From Symsagittifera roscoffensis (taxonomy: Eukaryota > Xenacoelomorpha > Acoela > Convolutidae), in assembly GCF_963678635.1 (NCBI RefSeq), contig NC_087063.1:5798386-5862385 (forward strand): a DNA stretch of 64,000 bases, given 5' to 3'. The notes below the pieces were generated by a model that was not told the DNA's origin, did no database searches, and saw nothing but the letters and a program-made list of their open reading frames with translations. The position numbers and the translations under genes were made by a program. Positions 13,801-23,908 of the stretch are shown piece by piece. Numbering within the stretch: position 1 is the first letter of the stretch; each line of letters begins with the position of its first letter.

Positions 13801-16800
13801 TAGTTCAGTCTGCCAGATCTGAAACGAGAAGAAGTATTTCTAAAAAGAATCTTGAAAGCAGTTCAGTTGGATCAAGGGACGCTTTTGTGTGATACTCGTT
13901 ATCACCTGGCTCTTATGGTTGTGATGTAGAAAGCGAATGATACTTAGTTTGGGTAATTTATCTGGTAATTTAAAAGTGTTTTCTCATTCTTTAAATTAGG
14001 TAAACGTTCATGAGTTTCAAAAACTTCAGGATGACATCATTTTTGTTGTTTGTCATAAAAATGAATAAATTTTTGTGAAAAAAGTGGTTTTAAAAAATTA
14101 CAGAGCTGGCGGAGGTGCTTCTGAGAAATCATCAGTAGTGGTAGGCGGTGGCATCGAAGGTGGTTTCGGAGCACCCCCCGTCATCGGTTGATTGCCTCTT
14201 CTCCCAACCCCAGAAGAATCGGACATGATCCCTCTGCCGGCTCCTGCTGGTTTGTAAACTATCGTTGGGTTCTTGTAGGAGCGACCTCCCCCACCTCCTG
14301 CCGCGGGAGGTCCTGCAGCTGCTTGCTGTGGTCCTCGATTGACCATTGAGTTGTAATTCAGAGGAATGTACGAAGCTCCGATCCCGTCAAGCTTAAATTA
14401 AAAAAAAACGCGATAAAATTATTTCGCATCGTTCAAAAACACGTTTTTTATTTGCCTTGCGCTGCTTTTGAACTTATTTTTCACTGAAAAAAAAATTATT
14501 TCAGAAAGTGCTAAAATTTTAATGCTTTTTATTTTGACATTGTGCTCATTTTTAAATTCTTCGTAATATTTCAAAGTTTAACAAAATAGCCGAGTGATGA
14601 AACTGCATGCTATCTTCTCTCTTTTTTCTGCAAATGTTTTCTGCACATTATATAAATTGAGTAAGAATTTCCTTACATTGATAGTGGGATACTGGTACTC
14701 CTGATGATGCTGGGGTCCGAATCGGACTCCGTTTTGGGTTCCCTTGTCTCTGTAGTTCACCAGTCGATAAAACAATTCCATGCCTCCCTCCTGGAACAAA
14801 CGATTTATATATATAATAATAATCATAATATAAATGTTTTTCGATTTATCAAATTGTTCTCTCTTTTTTGTCCAATCGTTTTTGTTATCGTATCATTAAT
14901 GGAGAGAGCTACGAAAACAATTATGAAAATAGATATTTTCATTGTCTTCTTCTGTAAGCTATGAAGATCCAAGCTCAAATTTGTTATAAATTGTTTATAA
15001 TTTGTCAAACAAATTTTTCTAGAAAAAAAACATTTAGCAGACAATTTTTTTGAAAAAAAATCAAACAGCCGTTGCCTGTGGAATTGTGTTCAGCTCTCGG
15101 GGTGTAGTTTCTGGTCGCACTGGAAGTTTCCGCAGCGGAAGTTTCCACCGTCCAGAAATGAGTCGCAGCTGGTCGTCAAACAGAAGAACTTTAGTCCAAG
15201 CTATCGTCTCCAAATCTGACGTCATACTTGAAGTCGCCTGAACTTGAACGAGGATCGTCGTGTTTTCCGAAGGCTGGATGCTGAAAAAAACTTTTGTTCA
15301 CGGATACTTTCAAAAAACATATTCATTTTTCAAAAAATATATTCATTTTTTGAAGTCTCAATCGAAGAATATTTTATTCAAGGATATATTTCTGAGAGCA
15401 ACTTCGAAGAGTCGTATGCGGAATTATTTAAACAGAACAAAAAAGCTGAAATTTTAAGAATCGGTCTGAAAACTTTTTTCAAGCATAATTTTTCAAACTA
15501 TTATCAAAATTTCGATTTGTAAAGTAACTCACTTGCTAATGACCTGTTCGGTTCCCACCAATGAAAACATGATATGTTGTGGATAAAACCCGGCAGTGCT
15601 GTTTAGTTGAGTCATCTGACACTCACGCAGCCCGAGAACTTGTTCACTTCCGAACTCCGAGTTCCCCCGTAACAACACGACTACAAGGCGGACACTTCGA
15701 TATCGGACATCGATGTTCAAAACGAAGTCGTAGTAAACTAGAAATCCGGCGCTAGAACAAATATTTTTTGGACAAAAATGATAAATTATAGATTATCGGT
15801 TGTTTCTTGTTTTTTTTTGGTTTTTTGGTTGTGTAAAAAACATACGCCGGATCGAAAGGTGCCGGCGGAAGATTAGGCATTGTTGTCCCGGCTGTCCCGA
15901 AGTATCCGGCGTTCTCGGGTTTTGGCGCGTTTCCTACAAACTGCATTGCGGGCATCGGGAATCCCAGACCAATTGCGTGCTCCTAAACTCAAAAGGTTCC
16001 TTTTTTATTGACGGTTGGAATCAAAAATGGAAAGATATTTTTTAGAAGAACACGCAGTTTTGATTAGACTGTTACAGCTTTTTTGCAAAACTCTCTTGAG
16101 ATGCGTGAAAAAAAAATAAACAATGAGCCTTAGTACATTCTTTCTTGAAAATTTGTCGTAAAGTTTGAGAATTCTCTGGTTTTACTGAAGTTTTTCTGAG
16201 TCAATCACTTGCGAAATTTTCCTTTTAAAATTGGAATCCGATGCTATGCGTATGGTGTAAATAAATTTAAGAAACTGTTCTTCAATAAAATAAAACTATT
16301 TATCAAAAATCAAGAATCATAATAATTTTTATTGAACCACTATCATGCGCATAGCTGAAAAACTGTCAGTAGGCCTTAACAGGCCTTCTAAAAATAGTTC
16401 ATTTGTAATTTTTCTTCGCATTTCAGACTATGAGTTAAATGTTAAAGGGAGCGATAGTGACGTGGTTACGTCTCGACCTCTCAATCGAAAGGTCGGATGT
16501 TCGAGGCCCACCATGACCTGTGCTCGTTGCTTGAGGCTGAGGCTGCATTACCCAGACCAATAAAAAATTGCCAAAAAATTGCATGTACATCTTTAAAAAG
16601 GGAACAACGGCGGTTCTCCATGATGAGCTGAACAGCTCGTGTGTTTGTCCTTATCGGTTACGTAGCAGTGTTAGACAACCGCGTAGTCAGTATTTAGACA
16701 AATACTGTTTTAACCAATCAGAATCGAGACAAGGAAGAAATTAATAAATAATTATTATTTATTTTGGATTATTTATGTCTTATATCGATTCTGATTGGTT

Positions 16801-19800
16801 CATACAGTATTTGTCTAAATACTGACGAGTATGAATACGCGGTTGTCAAAATACAGACCACACTCCGTCCTTACCATTGTGGATAAATCGTGTTAAAAAT
16901 GCTAACCTGGGGATCTGGTTTGGTGCCGTATATTTGTGACTTGAGTTTGATCATCTCTGCCTGGTGTCGCATGAGCTCCATCTCTTGTTGCATCCGCATC
17001 ATGTTCAGAGCATGACTCTTTTGCATCTTCCGCATCTCTTCTGTCTCTAGAGCGACAAAAATGAAGCCGGTTTGCTAACTCATTTTTTTTTGTTTTTTTT
17101 TTAGTCAACCAGCCCGGAGTCCTTTCTCGAAGGTTAATTCTTTTAATTTTTTAGGTTGACGAAGTGCGCATAGAACCAGCATCCGTAGCACGCCTATGAC
17201 TTACTTACAAGGTCTCACCTTGCAAATTGCAACGCACGTGCGATTTGAACCCGCTATTTTATGATTGCTGGGCAAAATCACTACCGGAGCGCCAGAATGC
17301 CACAAGTATAGATGAGCCGAATATATTTGGGGGTGACGGTGGTGGCGGTGTTGTCGGGAGGGGGTTTTGTGGAGGGGTTGCCTCTTGAAATATCTTGAGA
17401 GTTGGAGCAAGCGACTGGTCAAAGCATTTGAACTTTTTGTTTCAGGCATGAAAGTGGTTAATTAACTCATCGATACCTGGGTCTCGTGGGTTGCGTAGTT
17501 CGTCCAAATGTTGCATTAGTCGCTTGTTTTCAAGCTCGTACTCCATGAACTAAAAAGAAAAAATAGTTACTGCTTTTTTCAGTCAACATCCGATCTACCA
17601 GGAATAATTAATTGATATTTTTCAGATGTACCTATGAAAAAATAGGAGCGAGACTAGATTTGAATTCAAGGATACCTTTTGAGTGATCGGATCATTTTCG
17701 AGTGGTCCACTCGCCTCTGGCTGTTGTTGCATCTGGCTTCTGTAACTAGCCAGCGCCTCTCCATTTCCGTCCGCTTGGAACTGAATCGCCTCTTTAATTG
17801 TATCATCAATCTGCTTCAGAAACCTCTGATCATCCCCACCGTTGTCCAGATAGTTCTTCTTCAGACCTTGAAGTTCAACCACCAAGTTCATAGATTCTAT
17901 GACCTTTGGGTCACGTGACGTAGCCGCGGGGTTTGCCAGAGGGTCATGACCAAAAGGCGGAGTCGTGGACTTTTTCAAATCATCGACCTCATTTTTCAGA
18001 TCCTGGATCATTCGATTGTATTTTTCCTGTTGTTGTTCCAAGGCCCTGGCAATTGCAACGTCTGTTTCGGGAGCAGCGACGGCTGGAGGCTGAATACCTT
18101 GGGCTAATTGGCCGAGTCGGTTTGCAATCTCTGAAATTTTAATTTCATATTGGAAAGAAAACAGTACTTTTCTCATGAATAATTTTTTGTACTTGTTAAA
18201 CCGTCATTTGGTATAGCTGCACTTGCAAAAAGTCGTTTGTAAAATTCGAATCAAGTTTGGTATTTAAACTTATAAAGTTTTTAAATTAGCCAGGGGCAGA
18301 TCTAGGATTTTCTTATGGGGGGCGGATTTTCAAAAAATTTCGAAAATTTTGTGGCCTATTTTTTTTTGGGTCGACCAAAATTTTTTACCGAGCATTTCCG
18401 AAGCACTAAAAAGTCCCTTTTGGCAAAGTTTAATTAGCCAATGACATTAGGTTACATAAGTTGATTTTTGTAACCTTTGCATGCTCGCGCTCTTTTTATT
18501 TATTAATCTCAATTACCTTGCTCTTTCTGGGCTATCTCGGCTCGTTTATGTTCCAGAGCAATTTTGGCACTGTCCAATCTGCTCCTGGTTTCAGACATTT
18601 GAGTTCGCTAAAATATTCAAAAAGCAGAATATCAAAACACAAATGCTCAACAACAAATAAATCGCGTGAAATTCCAAACTGTTTCAAACCAAAATATCGC
18701 CAAAAATTCACGACTGTTACAAAAAGCGGAAGTTCTTTTGAGGCTAAATTTCTATCTACCTTTCCTGCATTGGGCCTCGCCCCTTTTCCTGGTGACATGA
18801 AGGTGTTCTGGTCTATCTTGGCCTGAAGTCGATCAATCTGCTCATCAATCGAACCCTCCGCCGAACCTCGAGAGTCCTAACGAACAAGTAACTTTGATCG
18901 TAACTTCAAGTTTGAAAACCAATCTACTTCAAATCACACCTCTTTTTTTTTATGAACAACGCATGCAAAAGATTTTTCAAACATGTTGCAAAGTTTCGTG
19001 GATCCTTTTCAATTCGGCGAAACTAATTTTCCGAGCTCTACGAAAACATTATGAAGGTATTATTTTGGCAATTTTTTTGCGCTGCAGGCAAAATTTTGAA
19101 GAAAAAAAAACAGGTAAAACAAAACATGTCACATTAAGGGCATTTTTCGGAAGGTATTGACCAAAATATTGCGATATTCGACGCGCGTTTTCGGCACACT
19201 CTTAAATTTAGTATTCTTTCACGCCAAATCATAAAGCTTAGAGTATTCTAAATACACTACTAAATGAGAGCTCAGTATGGAGAATCCAGGAGTGGATCAC
19301 GCATTTTCCCGAAGAGGGAAATATTTCAAAAAATTATCAAAATTTTTGTTCATTTTTCGATAGATAACCAAAAACTATATCATTATACAGTAACAAAGAG
19401 GGGTCGAAATCCAGCAAGAAAAAACCATCTCTCCCCTATAAACATGCCCTTGAACTGAAAAAAATTGAAGCTTAGATTAAAAGTGTCTGATAATTTATTC
19501 TAGTGATTCTTACCTCGCTCCTTCCCGACAAAATTCGTCTGTCTTTTTCCTCCCGCTGTCTCGCTTTTCGGTTTTTCAACGCCAACAACTCATCGACCTG
19601 AACAAACGCCAAAAGTTTGAAAAAAAAACAACGTTACTAATTTAATGAGCAGAGAAAAAATGAAAAGTTTTTATTTTACCTTTTCGTCAAATGCGCCTCT
19701 CTTGGACAGATCATTCGCTCCAATTCGACTAGTTCCCTAAAAAACTCAATCTCTCGTTTTCAAAGTTATTCTCTTTAGAAAAAAAATATCTCTATTCTCT

Positions 19801-20076
19801 CTTCAAAAAACTTTTCTCAAAGACAATCGAGACAGGAAAATTTTTGAAAGGCAGGAGTATGTCAGAAATTCATTAGAAAAGTGAATAATTTCTAGCTTCT
19901 TTTGATTTTTAGCAAAAATGTCAAGTTTTTTTTACCATTTGGAGACCAGATGGCATCCCGCTTAGATTTCCTGGAACTGTGGCCGCTCCAATGCAGAACT
20001 CCCTTTGATGTTTGCTGAATAGATTCGCCGACTTGAAAAACATCCCACAGTCGGGACAGGTCAAGTAATCGTCCAT
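1836..20076 (-). CDS. CCDC17: CCDC17-like coiled-coil protein, 27 exons, 3' end unresolved
   Basis: Exons, 5' to 3' on the minus strand: 20076-19936, 19736-19680, 19597-19514, 18876-18760, 18607-18517, 18130-17676, 17549-17477, 17046-16907, 15982-15846, 15751-15533, 15280-15076, 14790-14677, 14391-14102, 13818-13581, 13152-13047, 12625-12480, 11988-11818, 8671-8511, 7985-7865, 6169-6053, 5758-5615, 5300-5158, 4704-4614, 3754-3668, 3443-3357, 2613-2461, 1969-1836. All phases agree, giving at least 1,340 codons. Residues 1-30 hold a C-x2-C-x12-H-x5-C zinc finger (CPDCGMFF, then KHQREFC), as at the start of vertebrate CCDC17. Exons 3-8 are charged and heptad-like (coiled coil). Exons 9-12 carry the best family matches: DPAAGFLVYYDF, LLFDDQLRLISGRWKLPL and HEYQYP-like QEYQYP. 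Exon 13 is a Gly/Pro-rich linker. Exons 14-27 form further beta-rich modules absent from the shorter (about 620-residue) human protein. The role is not established by sequence; a cilium or cytoskeletal link is inference from the family. Confidence 0.85.
3985..4365 (+). mobile_element. Degenerate hAT-type MITE (GGGGCGGAT family) in an intron
   Basis: It shares the family interior in order: GGGATTCGACC, the TTGAGGGGGGAGCGC block, AAAAAGTGCCTA, and the final GAGAAAATTTTAGAT. Both terminal repeats are eroded. It lies in the intron between CCDC17-like exons 24 and 23. The two overlapping open frames here are repeat sequence, not genes. Confidence 0.7.
5825..6006 (+). mobile_element. 5'-truncated copy of the GGGGCGGAT MITE family
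   Basis: It starts within the GGGGGAGCG block and runs through AAAAGTGTCTGC, GGGAGAGCTCG and TTTTGGTCGACG to CCCTAGATGCGCCCCTG, which is the family's 3' terminal repeat with one change. The left half is missing. It lies in the intron between exons 21 and 20 of the CCDC17-like gene. Confidence 0.7.
6541..6951. mobile_element. 411-bp inverted-repeat element (MITE) in a CCDC17-like intron
   Basis: The ends are inverted copies of about 30 bases: GTCTTATGCACAAAACGGCC on the left, and the complement of GGCCGTTTAATGCATAAGAC on the right. Both extend inward with CAAAATCA. The interior is AT-rich with no coding capacity. No clear target-site duplication is visible, so the superfamily is open. Confidence 0.65.
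7075..7555 (+). mobile_element. Helentron-like non-autonomous element (HINE type), copy 1
   Basis: It opens with GTTCCGACTTTCG. Near the 3' end is the inverted copy CAGTCGGAAC (7,511-7,520), then a stem-loop CAGAGCTTTGCACTG (7,524-7,538), then a short tail ending CAGTCTTG. It sits between T residues (TATT | GTTCC ... CTTG | TTAT). A subterminal inverted repeat with a 3' hairpin and insertion at TT fits the published Helentron/Helitron2 layout. There is no coding capacity. It lies in the intron between CCDC17-like exons 20 and 19. Confidence 0.6.
9487..9913 (+). mobile_element. Full-length hAT-type MITE with an exact 8-bp target duplication
   Basis: The element is 427 bp. It begins CAGGGGCGGATTTAG and ends CTAGATCCGCCCCTG, which are imperfect inverted repeats. 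It is flanked by ATTACTTG on both sides (9,479-9,486 and 9,914-9,921). Terminal CAGGGG and an 8-bp duplication are hAT hallmarks. The interior has poly-G/poly-C runs and a palindromic GGCGCCTTCGGCGCC core near 9,624. The open frame inside it is not a gene. Confidence 0.9.
10300..10623 (+). mobile_element. Second hAT-type MITE, internally shortened, with 8-bp target duplication
   Basis: It belongs to the same family as the copy 0.4 kb to its left, in the same orientation, and is 324 bp. It is flanked by CATGTACC at 10,292-10,299 and 10,624-10,631. The left end is mutated (CAGTAGCGCATTTAG) and the right end reads CTAGATCCGCGCCTG. Part of the interior after AAAAAGTGCCTA is deleted and rearranged. 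It shares intron 17 of the CCDC17-like gene with the first copy. Confidence 0.88.
12206..12450 (+). mobile_element. Short Helentron-like element abutting CCDC17-like exon 16
   Basis: GTTCCGACC at 12,206 and its exact inverted copy GGTCGGAAC at 12,411 bound about 200 bp of AT-rich sequence. An imperfect CTGT...ACAG stem and AACCGGCTGT follow. The layout matches the elements at 7,075 and 43,355. The 3' end is only about 30 bp from the donor side of exon 16 (12,480). Confidence 0.45.
15074..15075 (-). promoter_or_regulatory. Non-canonical GC 5' splice site (GC-AG intron) after CCDC17-like exon 11
   Basis: Exon 11 reads in frame to ...NTIPQ and is followed on the minus strand by CAG|GCAACG. Exon 12 begins after TTCCAG at 14,790 with EGGMELFYRLVN, in phase 0. 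The human protein has the matching order (IPQ, then ELFLRLVN) across this junction. No GT is available at a compatible position. Reading through reaches a stop six codons later. Confidence 0.65.
16448..16516 (+). tRNA. tRNA-like SINE head
   Basis: It starts GGGAGCGATAGTGACGTGG (A-box region) and contains GACCTCTCAATCGAAAGGTC, an anticodon-arm-like inverted repeat, then GGATGTTCGAGGCCC (B-box region). Tail sequence beginning ATGACCTGTGCTCG follows. The anticodon loop is oversized and the acceptor stem is not closed, so this is a SINE or tRNA pseudogene. Confidence 0.45.
16674..16847. mobile_element. Palindromic MITE of about 174 bp
   Basis: Long inverted repeats make up most of the element. 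The left arm begins GACAACCGCGTAGTCAG and continues TATTTAGACAAATACTG and CCAATCAGAATCGA. The right arm carries the same blocks in reverse complement, with an extra 10 bases (TCATACTCG region). The loop is AT-only. No transposase is encoded. It lies in the intron between CCDC17-like exons 9 and 8. Confidence 0.8.
17676..18130 (-). CDS. CCDC17: CCDC17-like exon 6: largest coiled-coil exon
   Basis: The exon encodes 151 codons plus the end of a split Glu codon. It reads as helical, charged sequence: ALEQQQEKYNRMIQDLKNEV, then KQIDDTIKEAIQ. A short Pro-rich break (TTPPFGHDPLANPAA) separates two helices. The acceptor TTTCAG|AG and donor AAAAG|GTATCC fit the neighbours. A minus-strand reading that runs past the acceptor into the intron is artefactual. 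Confidence 0.85.
18291..18430 (-). mobile_element. Truncated hAT-type MITE with a possible target duplication
   Basis: It starts CAGGGGCAGATCTAGGATTT, followed by the family interior in reverse orientation (GGGTCGACC, then a degraded GAGC-TTTCC block). The distal end, including the other terminal repeat, is absent. AAATTAGC precedes it and TAATTAGC follows the truncation point, so seven of eight bases match. Confidence 0.6.
18985..19200 (-). mobile_element. Eroded interior of the GGGGCGGAT MITE family
   Basis: Recognisable family blocks appear in reverse orientation: TTTTCCGAGCTCTACG, GCGCTGCAGGCAAAATTTTG, GCATTTTTCGGAAG and a final GCGCGTTTTCGGC. Both ends are missing. A further GAGTGGATC-type fragment follows near 19,290. 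It lies in the intron between exons 4 and 3. Confidence 0.45.
19936..20076 (-). CDS. CCDC17: CCDC17-like exon 1: start codon and C2HC zinc finger
   Basis: The exon is 47 codons, begins with ATG at 20,076 and ends in phase 0 at ATG|GTAAAA. The finger has Cys at residues 7, 10 and 28 and His at 23. The motifs CPDCGMFF and FCIG are what let me assign the family, because human CCDC17 opens in the same way. No upstream in-frame coding is needed. I saw no convincing TATA box. Confidence 0.85.
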
Positions 20077-23000
20077 TTTGCGAAGACTGACTTTGCTCAC
20101 TACTATGTTTAATTTACATGCAAGTTTAAATTGTTTTTAAAATTAAAACGTGTGTATTTAGTAAAAAGACAAAACACGTTTGGCATAACAAATTGATTTT
20201 GAAAACATTCTTGTACCACCGATCAACGTAATTGTGAAAGACGCAAACTTATGCAATCAGTAATTTGTTAAAGAATATAAATTTTAAGTCTGTAGGATAT
20301 AATCACATACGTTTTTTTTTGGAAATATTTTCTGAATCATGTCCAGAAAATTTGTTAGAAAGCCAATAACACCAAAAATCTTAATGATTTCAAACGACTG
20401 TCTGCTCATTCAGAAAGAGGACGACAAAAATGTTCGAAAGTCTTCTCTTGGTTCGTCAGGAGTTATTATTTTACAATTTATTTTCTAAATTATAATAATT
20501 GTTCCGGTTTGTACGTCTGTCCTTTTTGCTAGTATAAAATGTCCCCTACTTTTTTGTCAGCCAGATCGTTTAAAAAAACTCAAGTTAAGTGTCTTTTTTT
20601 GATTGTCTGAAATTTTGATATCTTGGATCAACCGTATAACTAAAACTCTGCAAAATACGCGATAGCTTTTCAAAAATTCTTTCTCAAATCCATTGAAGAG
20701 AAACTTACTGCAGTATACACATTCAAATGCCCAAGTTGTTTGCTTGGAAAGACGTTTTAAAGACATTTGTGGTCTTTTGCTGTCAGTAGGAAACAATTAG
20801 ATGAATAACAGGAAAATATGGAAAAATTACGGTTTTCGAATAAATTGAAACAACCCATCTTTTTCCCAAATATTTTGAAGTGGCATCGAGATTGCATAAG
20901 TAATAAAATGACCACTTATGTTATTCAGTAAGTAACTTAAAATTAATTGCTTTGATGTTGAAAAAAGATAATCTGCAGAAAATTTGAAATCAACTTGAAG
21001 CTCAGACATTTCAGTCGCAGATAATTAGGCAAGTTTTCCAACAGGCTATTAGGGTTATTTTCTACAATCGGTTACTAGACTATTTTCCACGTAAGCAACT
21101 TTGTCCACAGGACTCATTGAATTCCTGATGTACCCTGCTTCATAATGAATTCAAATTTTGGGGTTTTTCTTGCACACTTAGCTTGGTGGTAACGATTACG
21201 CTTGGGACGGCAAAAGTCCTGTATTTGAATCTGACCAGGACCAGTTTTTTTCAAATGGTAATTAATCTGATCAAAAAAAATCGGCCTATTATTTGTCTGC
21301 TTGTCTTTTGTCGGCTTGGTTGCCACATTTAAGAACCGTTTATTTAAGCTGTAAACAGTTCTCGCTGTAGTTGTTTTTAGCAATTTAGAAACCCATCAGA
21401 ATTAGAATTTGCTTTTCAAATTGGTTGAAATTTTATCAGCTCGATATGTTAAATTTTTTTTTTCATTTTTTATTTTTTTTCTTTTTATCGGCTTGATAGT
21501 TTGTGTTACGACCAAACGAAGTATTAATGCAAGTGTGTGTGTGCTCTGAGGGGAAAAGGACTGAACCTTTTTATAAGTTGGAGTTTTTTGCACTTTTTCG
21601 GCTTGAAGGGTTTCTGCTAAAGTTTCGGATTTTTTTTTACCGCTTGGTACTTATAAATTCAAATCCAAACAACCATCCTGTGCATCTGGTGTAGAGGTAA
21701 AACAGCAGTTTTAGATGTACAAAGCTTGCGGTTTGAAAACGGCCCAGCCTTTTTTTCTAAAAGAGTTTTTGTGCTTTTTCGGACTAATGTCCGTCGGTTT
21801 GTTTTTGTCGGCTTGGTTCCCGTAGCTCGATGGTTCAACTTTGTTCCAAGTTGACGTAATCTTCACACTTGAGACAAAAAAGCTCGGAATTTTGACTTTA
21901 GTTGAGATCTGTGTTTTTTTTGCAAAAAAATTTTTTTGGCTAAAATAGATTATTTTCGGTCTTTTTTTTCTGCTTAGTTCCACAGGAAGAAATTTTTGAA
22001 CAAATTTGTTTTTGAAAACTTACCTTGTTTTTAGCCTTCGCAGAGTTTTCTAATGGTGTGCGCAATTCTTTCCCGGATATTTTGTGCTTTTGTTGCATTT
22101 TTTAATGACAAAAATTTCTTACATTTTTTTTGTCTGATTTTAATCATAGGCGTTCATATTTATAACGCAAGTGGTGCGAAGCTCAGCTTCGCCTCTGTTT
22201 TTCTAGATTTATGGTTGCTTTGCGGCAATGGCCGGCTCTAAATTCGTATAGAGTCTTTTTCTCTGTTGGCAAATTATGCAATCAAGCTGTTTATGATGAT
22301 GCGCTGAAACTGATTAACAATGGAAAGAAGTTTTACGCTCATGCAAAGATCCAGAAAATATGAGAAAAGCTTCCTTAACAGACTTTTTTCAACAAAAGCT
22401 TCGATACCACCGATAAAATACCACCACCAAAACAGTCATTTCTCAATAGCCGTAAATTGCAGCGGAAACAAATCACCTACGCTTCTAGCATAGAATGGAG
22501 TTTGGAAGGTCTTAGTTTGTCCAATTTCAATTGAAGTGACAACCTATTTCTAGCTGTTTCCTTGTACACACTTAAATAATGGTAGTTTGACTTAGCAATT
22601 ATGTTCCACTCTAATTGCGCGTTTCGAATGCTTACTTTGAAATGATCAATTGAACAAAAAAAATTTTTTACGGAAAAAAAATTAATCCGTGCTCTTAAAG
22701 TTCATTAAGTCCCAAACACTCAAGAAACTCGACGAAAAATAAAGTTCTAATAATTTGAAATGCAAGAATTATCCAAGTACAAGAAAAAATGTGAGTTTTG
22801 TGGAATCAGAACAGTTGTTTTTTTTTGACGGAAAAAATATAAAAAACAGGAGTATGAAATCACAGACCTTTTATCCTTAAAGGTAGGCTTATGAAAATAG
22901 ACAACAGGCTGCCAGATCAGAAAACATATTTTTAGCGAAGGCTGTATTTTTTGTAGAATCCACTGTTCGACGCAGGGGCAGTAACTGACGTTAGGGATGC

Positions 23001-23690
23001 CACAAACAGTTTTTTTTCATGACACAACTAAACATAAGTTTTTCTCGTGGGAAATTGAAAATTTTCACAATTGCATGAGGAATTGCGGCAAAAAATTGCC
23101 CCTCTTGATTTTCAAATTCATCAATAGTCAATAAAATTTCCAAATCTAGATCACAAGCCCCTTAGTCTTCCAATAAAAGCCAATCTTATAAAAGTATATT
23201 GACGCTTCATACCATTTTTAGTTACATCTAAAGCCAGCAATTGATCGAAACGTCAGTAAAAACAAACAGTAAAGATTAATACGATTTCAACGATGTTCTC
23301 GACAAAAAATATCAAACATACCAGGATGTGTTTTAAAAGAGATTTTTGTTGACTGTTTAAAAACAAAAAACGGCCCAAAATTTTTGGCAGTTGTAATGTT
23401 TGTACTAATTGTAACATAAGCAAAGATTAAAAATAATTCAGTCTCTGAACTAATTTGGTTTTTTACTTTTCCGGGAAAAATTGTTTCAGCGGTTAAAAAT
23501 CAACCTAATTTTTTTCAGATCTTTATTTTATAATCACTCAGGTTTTTTTCAAATCAAAAAGGAATTCACCCCATTATCGCACTGTTAGAAGATGTTTTGG
23601 CGTAATTACCGGACCAAATATTAACCGTTTAAACTATGTTATCAGTATATGAAGACAAACTTTTACAAGATCCATTTGAAATTACGATAC
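20077..23690. other. Intergenic region upstream of the CCDC17-like gene; no gene found
   Basis: The sequence is AT-rich. It holds the composite tRNA-derived element at 21,171-22,195 but no exon-like reading frame with splice sites that I could join. Two minus-strand frames of 60-79 codons (20,557-20,796 and 20,827-21,009) show no family resemblance. The promoter of the CCDC17-like gene must lie at its left edge, but no core element stands out. Confidence 0.5.
21171..22195 (+). mobile_element. Composite SINE: two tRNA-like heads and a 3' hairpin tail
   Basis: The heads are at 21,171-21,240 (TTAGCTTGGTGGTAACG, then TTTGAATCTGACC) and 21,681-21,747 (GGTGTAGAGGTAAAAC, then GGTTTGAAAACGG). Each is followed by poly-T and a GTCGGCTTG motif. 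The element ends in the stem-loop GCGAAGCTCAGCTTCGC (22,176-22,192) and CTCTGTTTTT. The same head-head-tail order occurs at 24,631-25,294 and 48,422-49,070. The extent is inferred from that recurrence. Confidence 0.5.
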
Positions 23691-23700
23691 TTTGAGGTAC

Positions 23701-23908
23701 ATCAGGGATCTATACTTGCATTTATTCATTCTATACCTAAATGAAGTTCAAATAACCGCGTGAAGCACATTTTGTATGCAGATGCTACCGTTCTCCAATT
23801 GAAAAACAGAATAGGATCTATTGCACTCATAAACCAACAGGCTTTACTAAAAGTAAGTGGCTGGTTGAATATCGAACAAATTGGTCTTTTTTACGAAAAA
23901 AGTTGACA
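23701..23908 (+). pseudogene. Non-LTR retrotransposon reverse transcriptase relic
   Basis: One frame begins HQGSIL, matching the PQGSILGP motif of LINE reverse transcriptases. After a stop and a shift, the next frame gives HILYADATVLQ, the active-site block with the usual YADD changed to YADA. It then reads LLKVSGWLN, typical of the sequence that follows. The fragment is frameshifted and catalytically dead. It ends almost exactly where homology between the two large tandem blocks begins. Confidence 0.7.
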
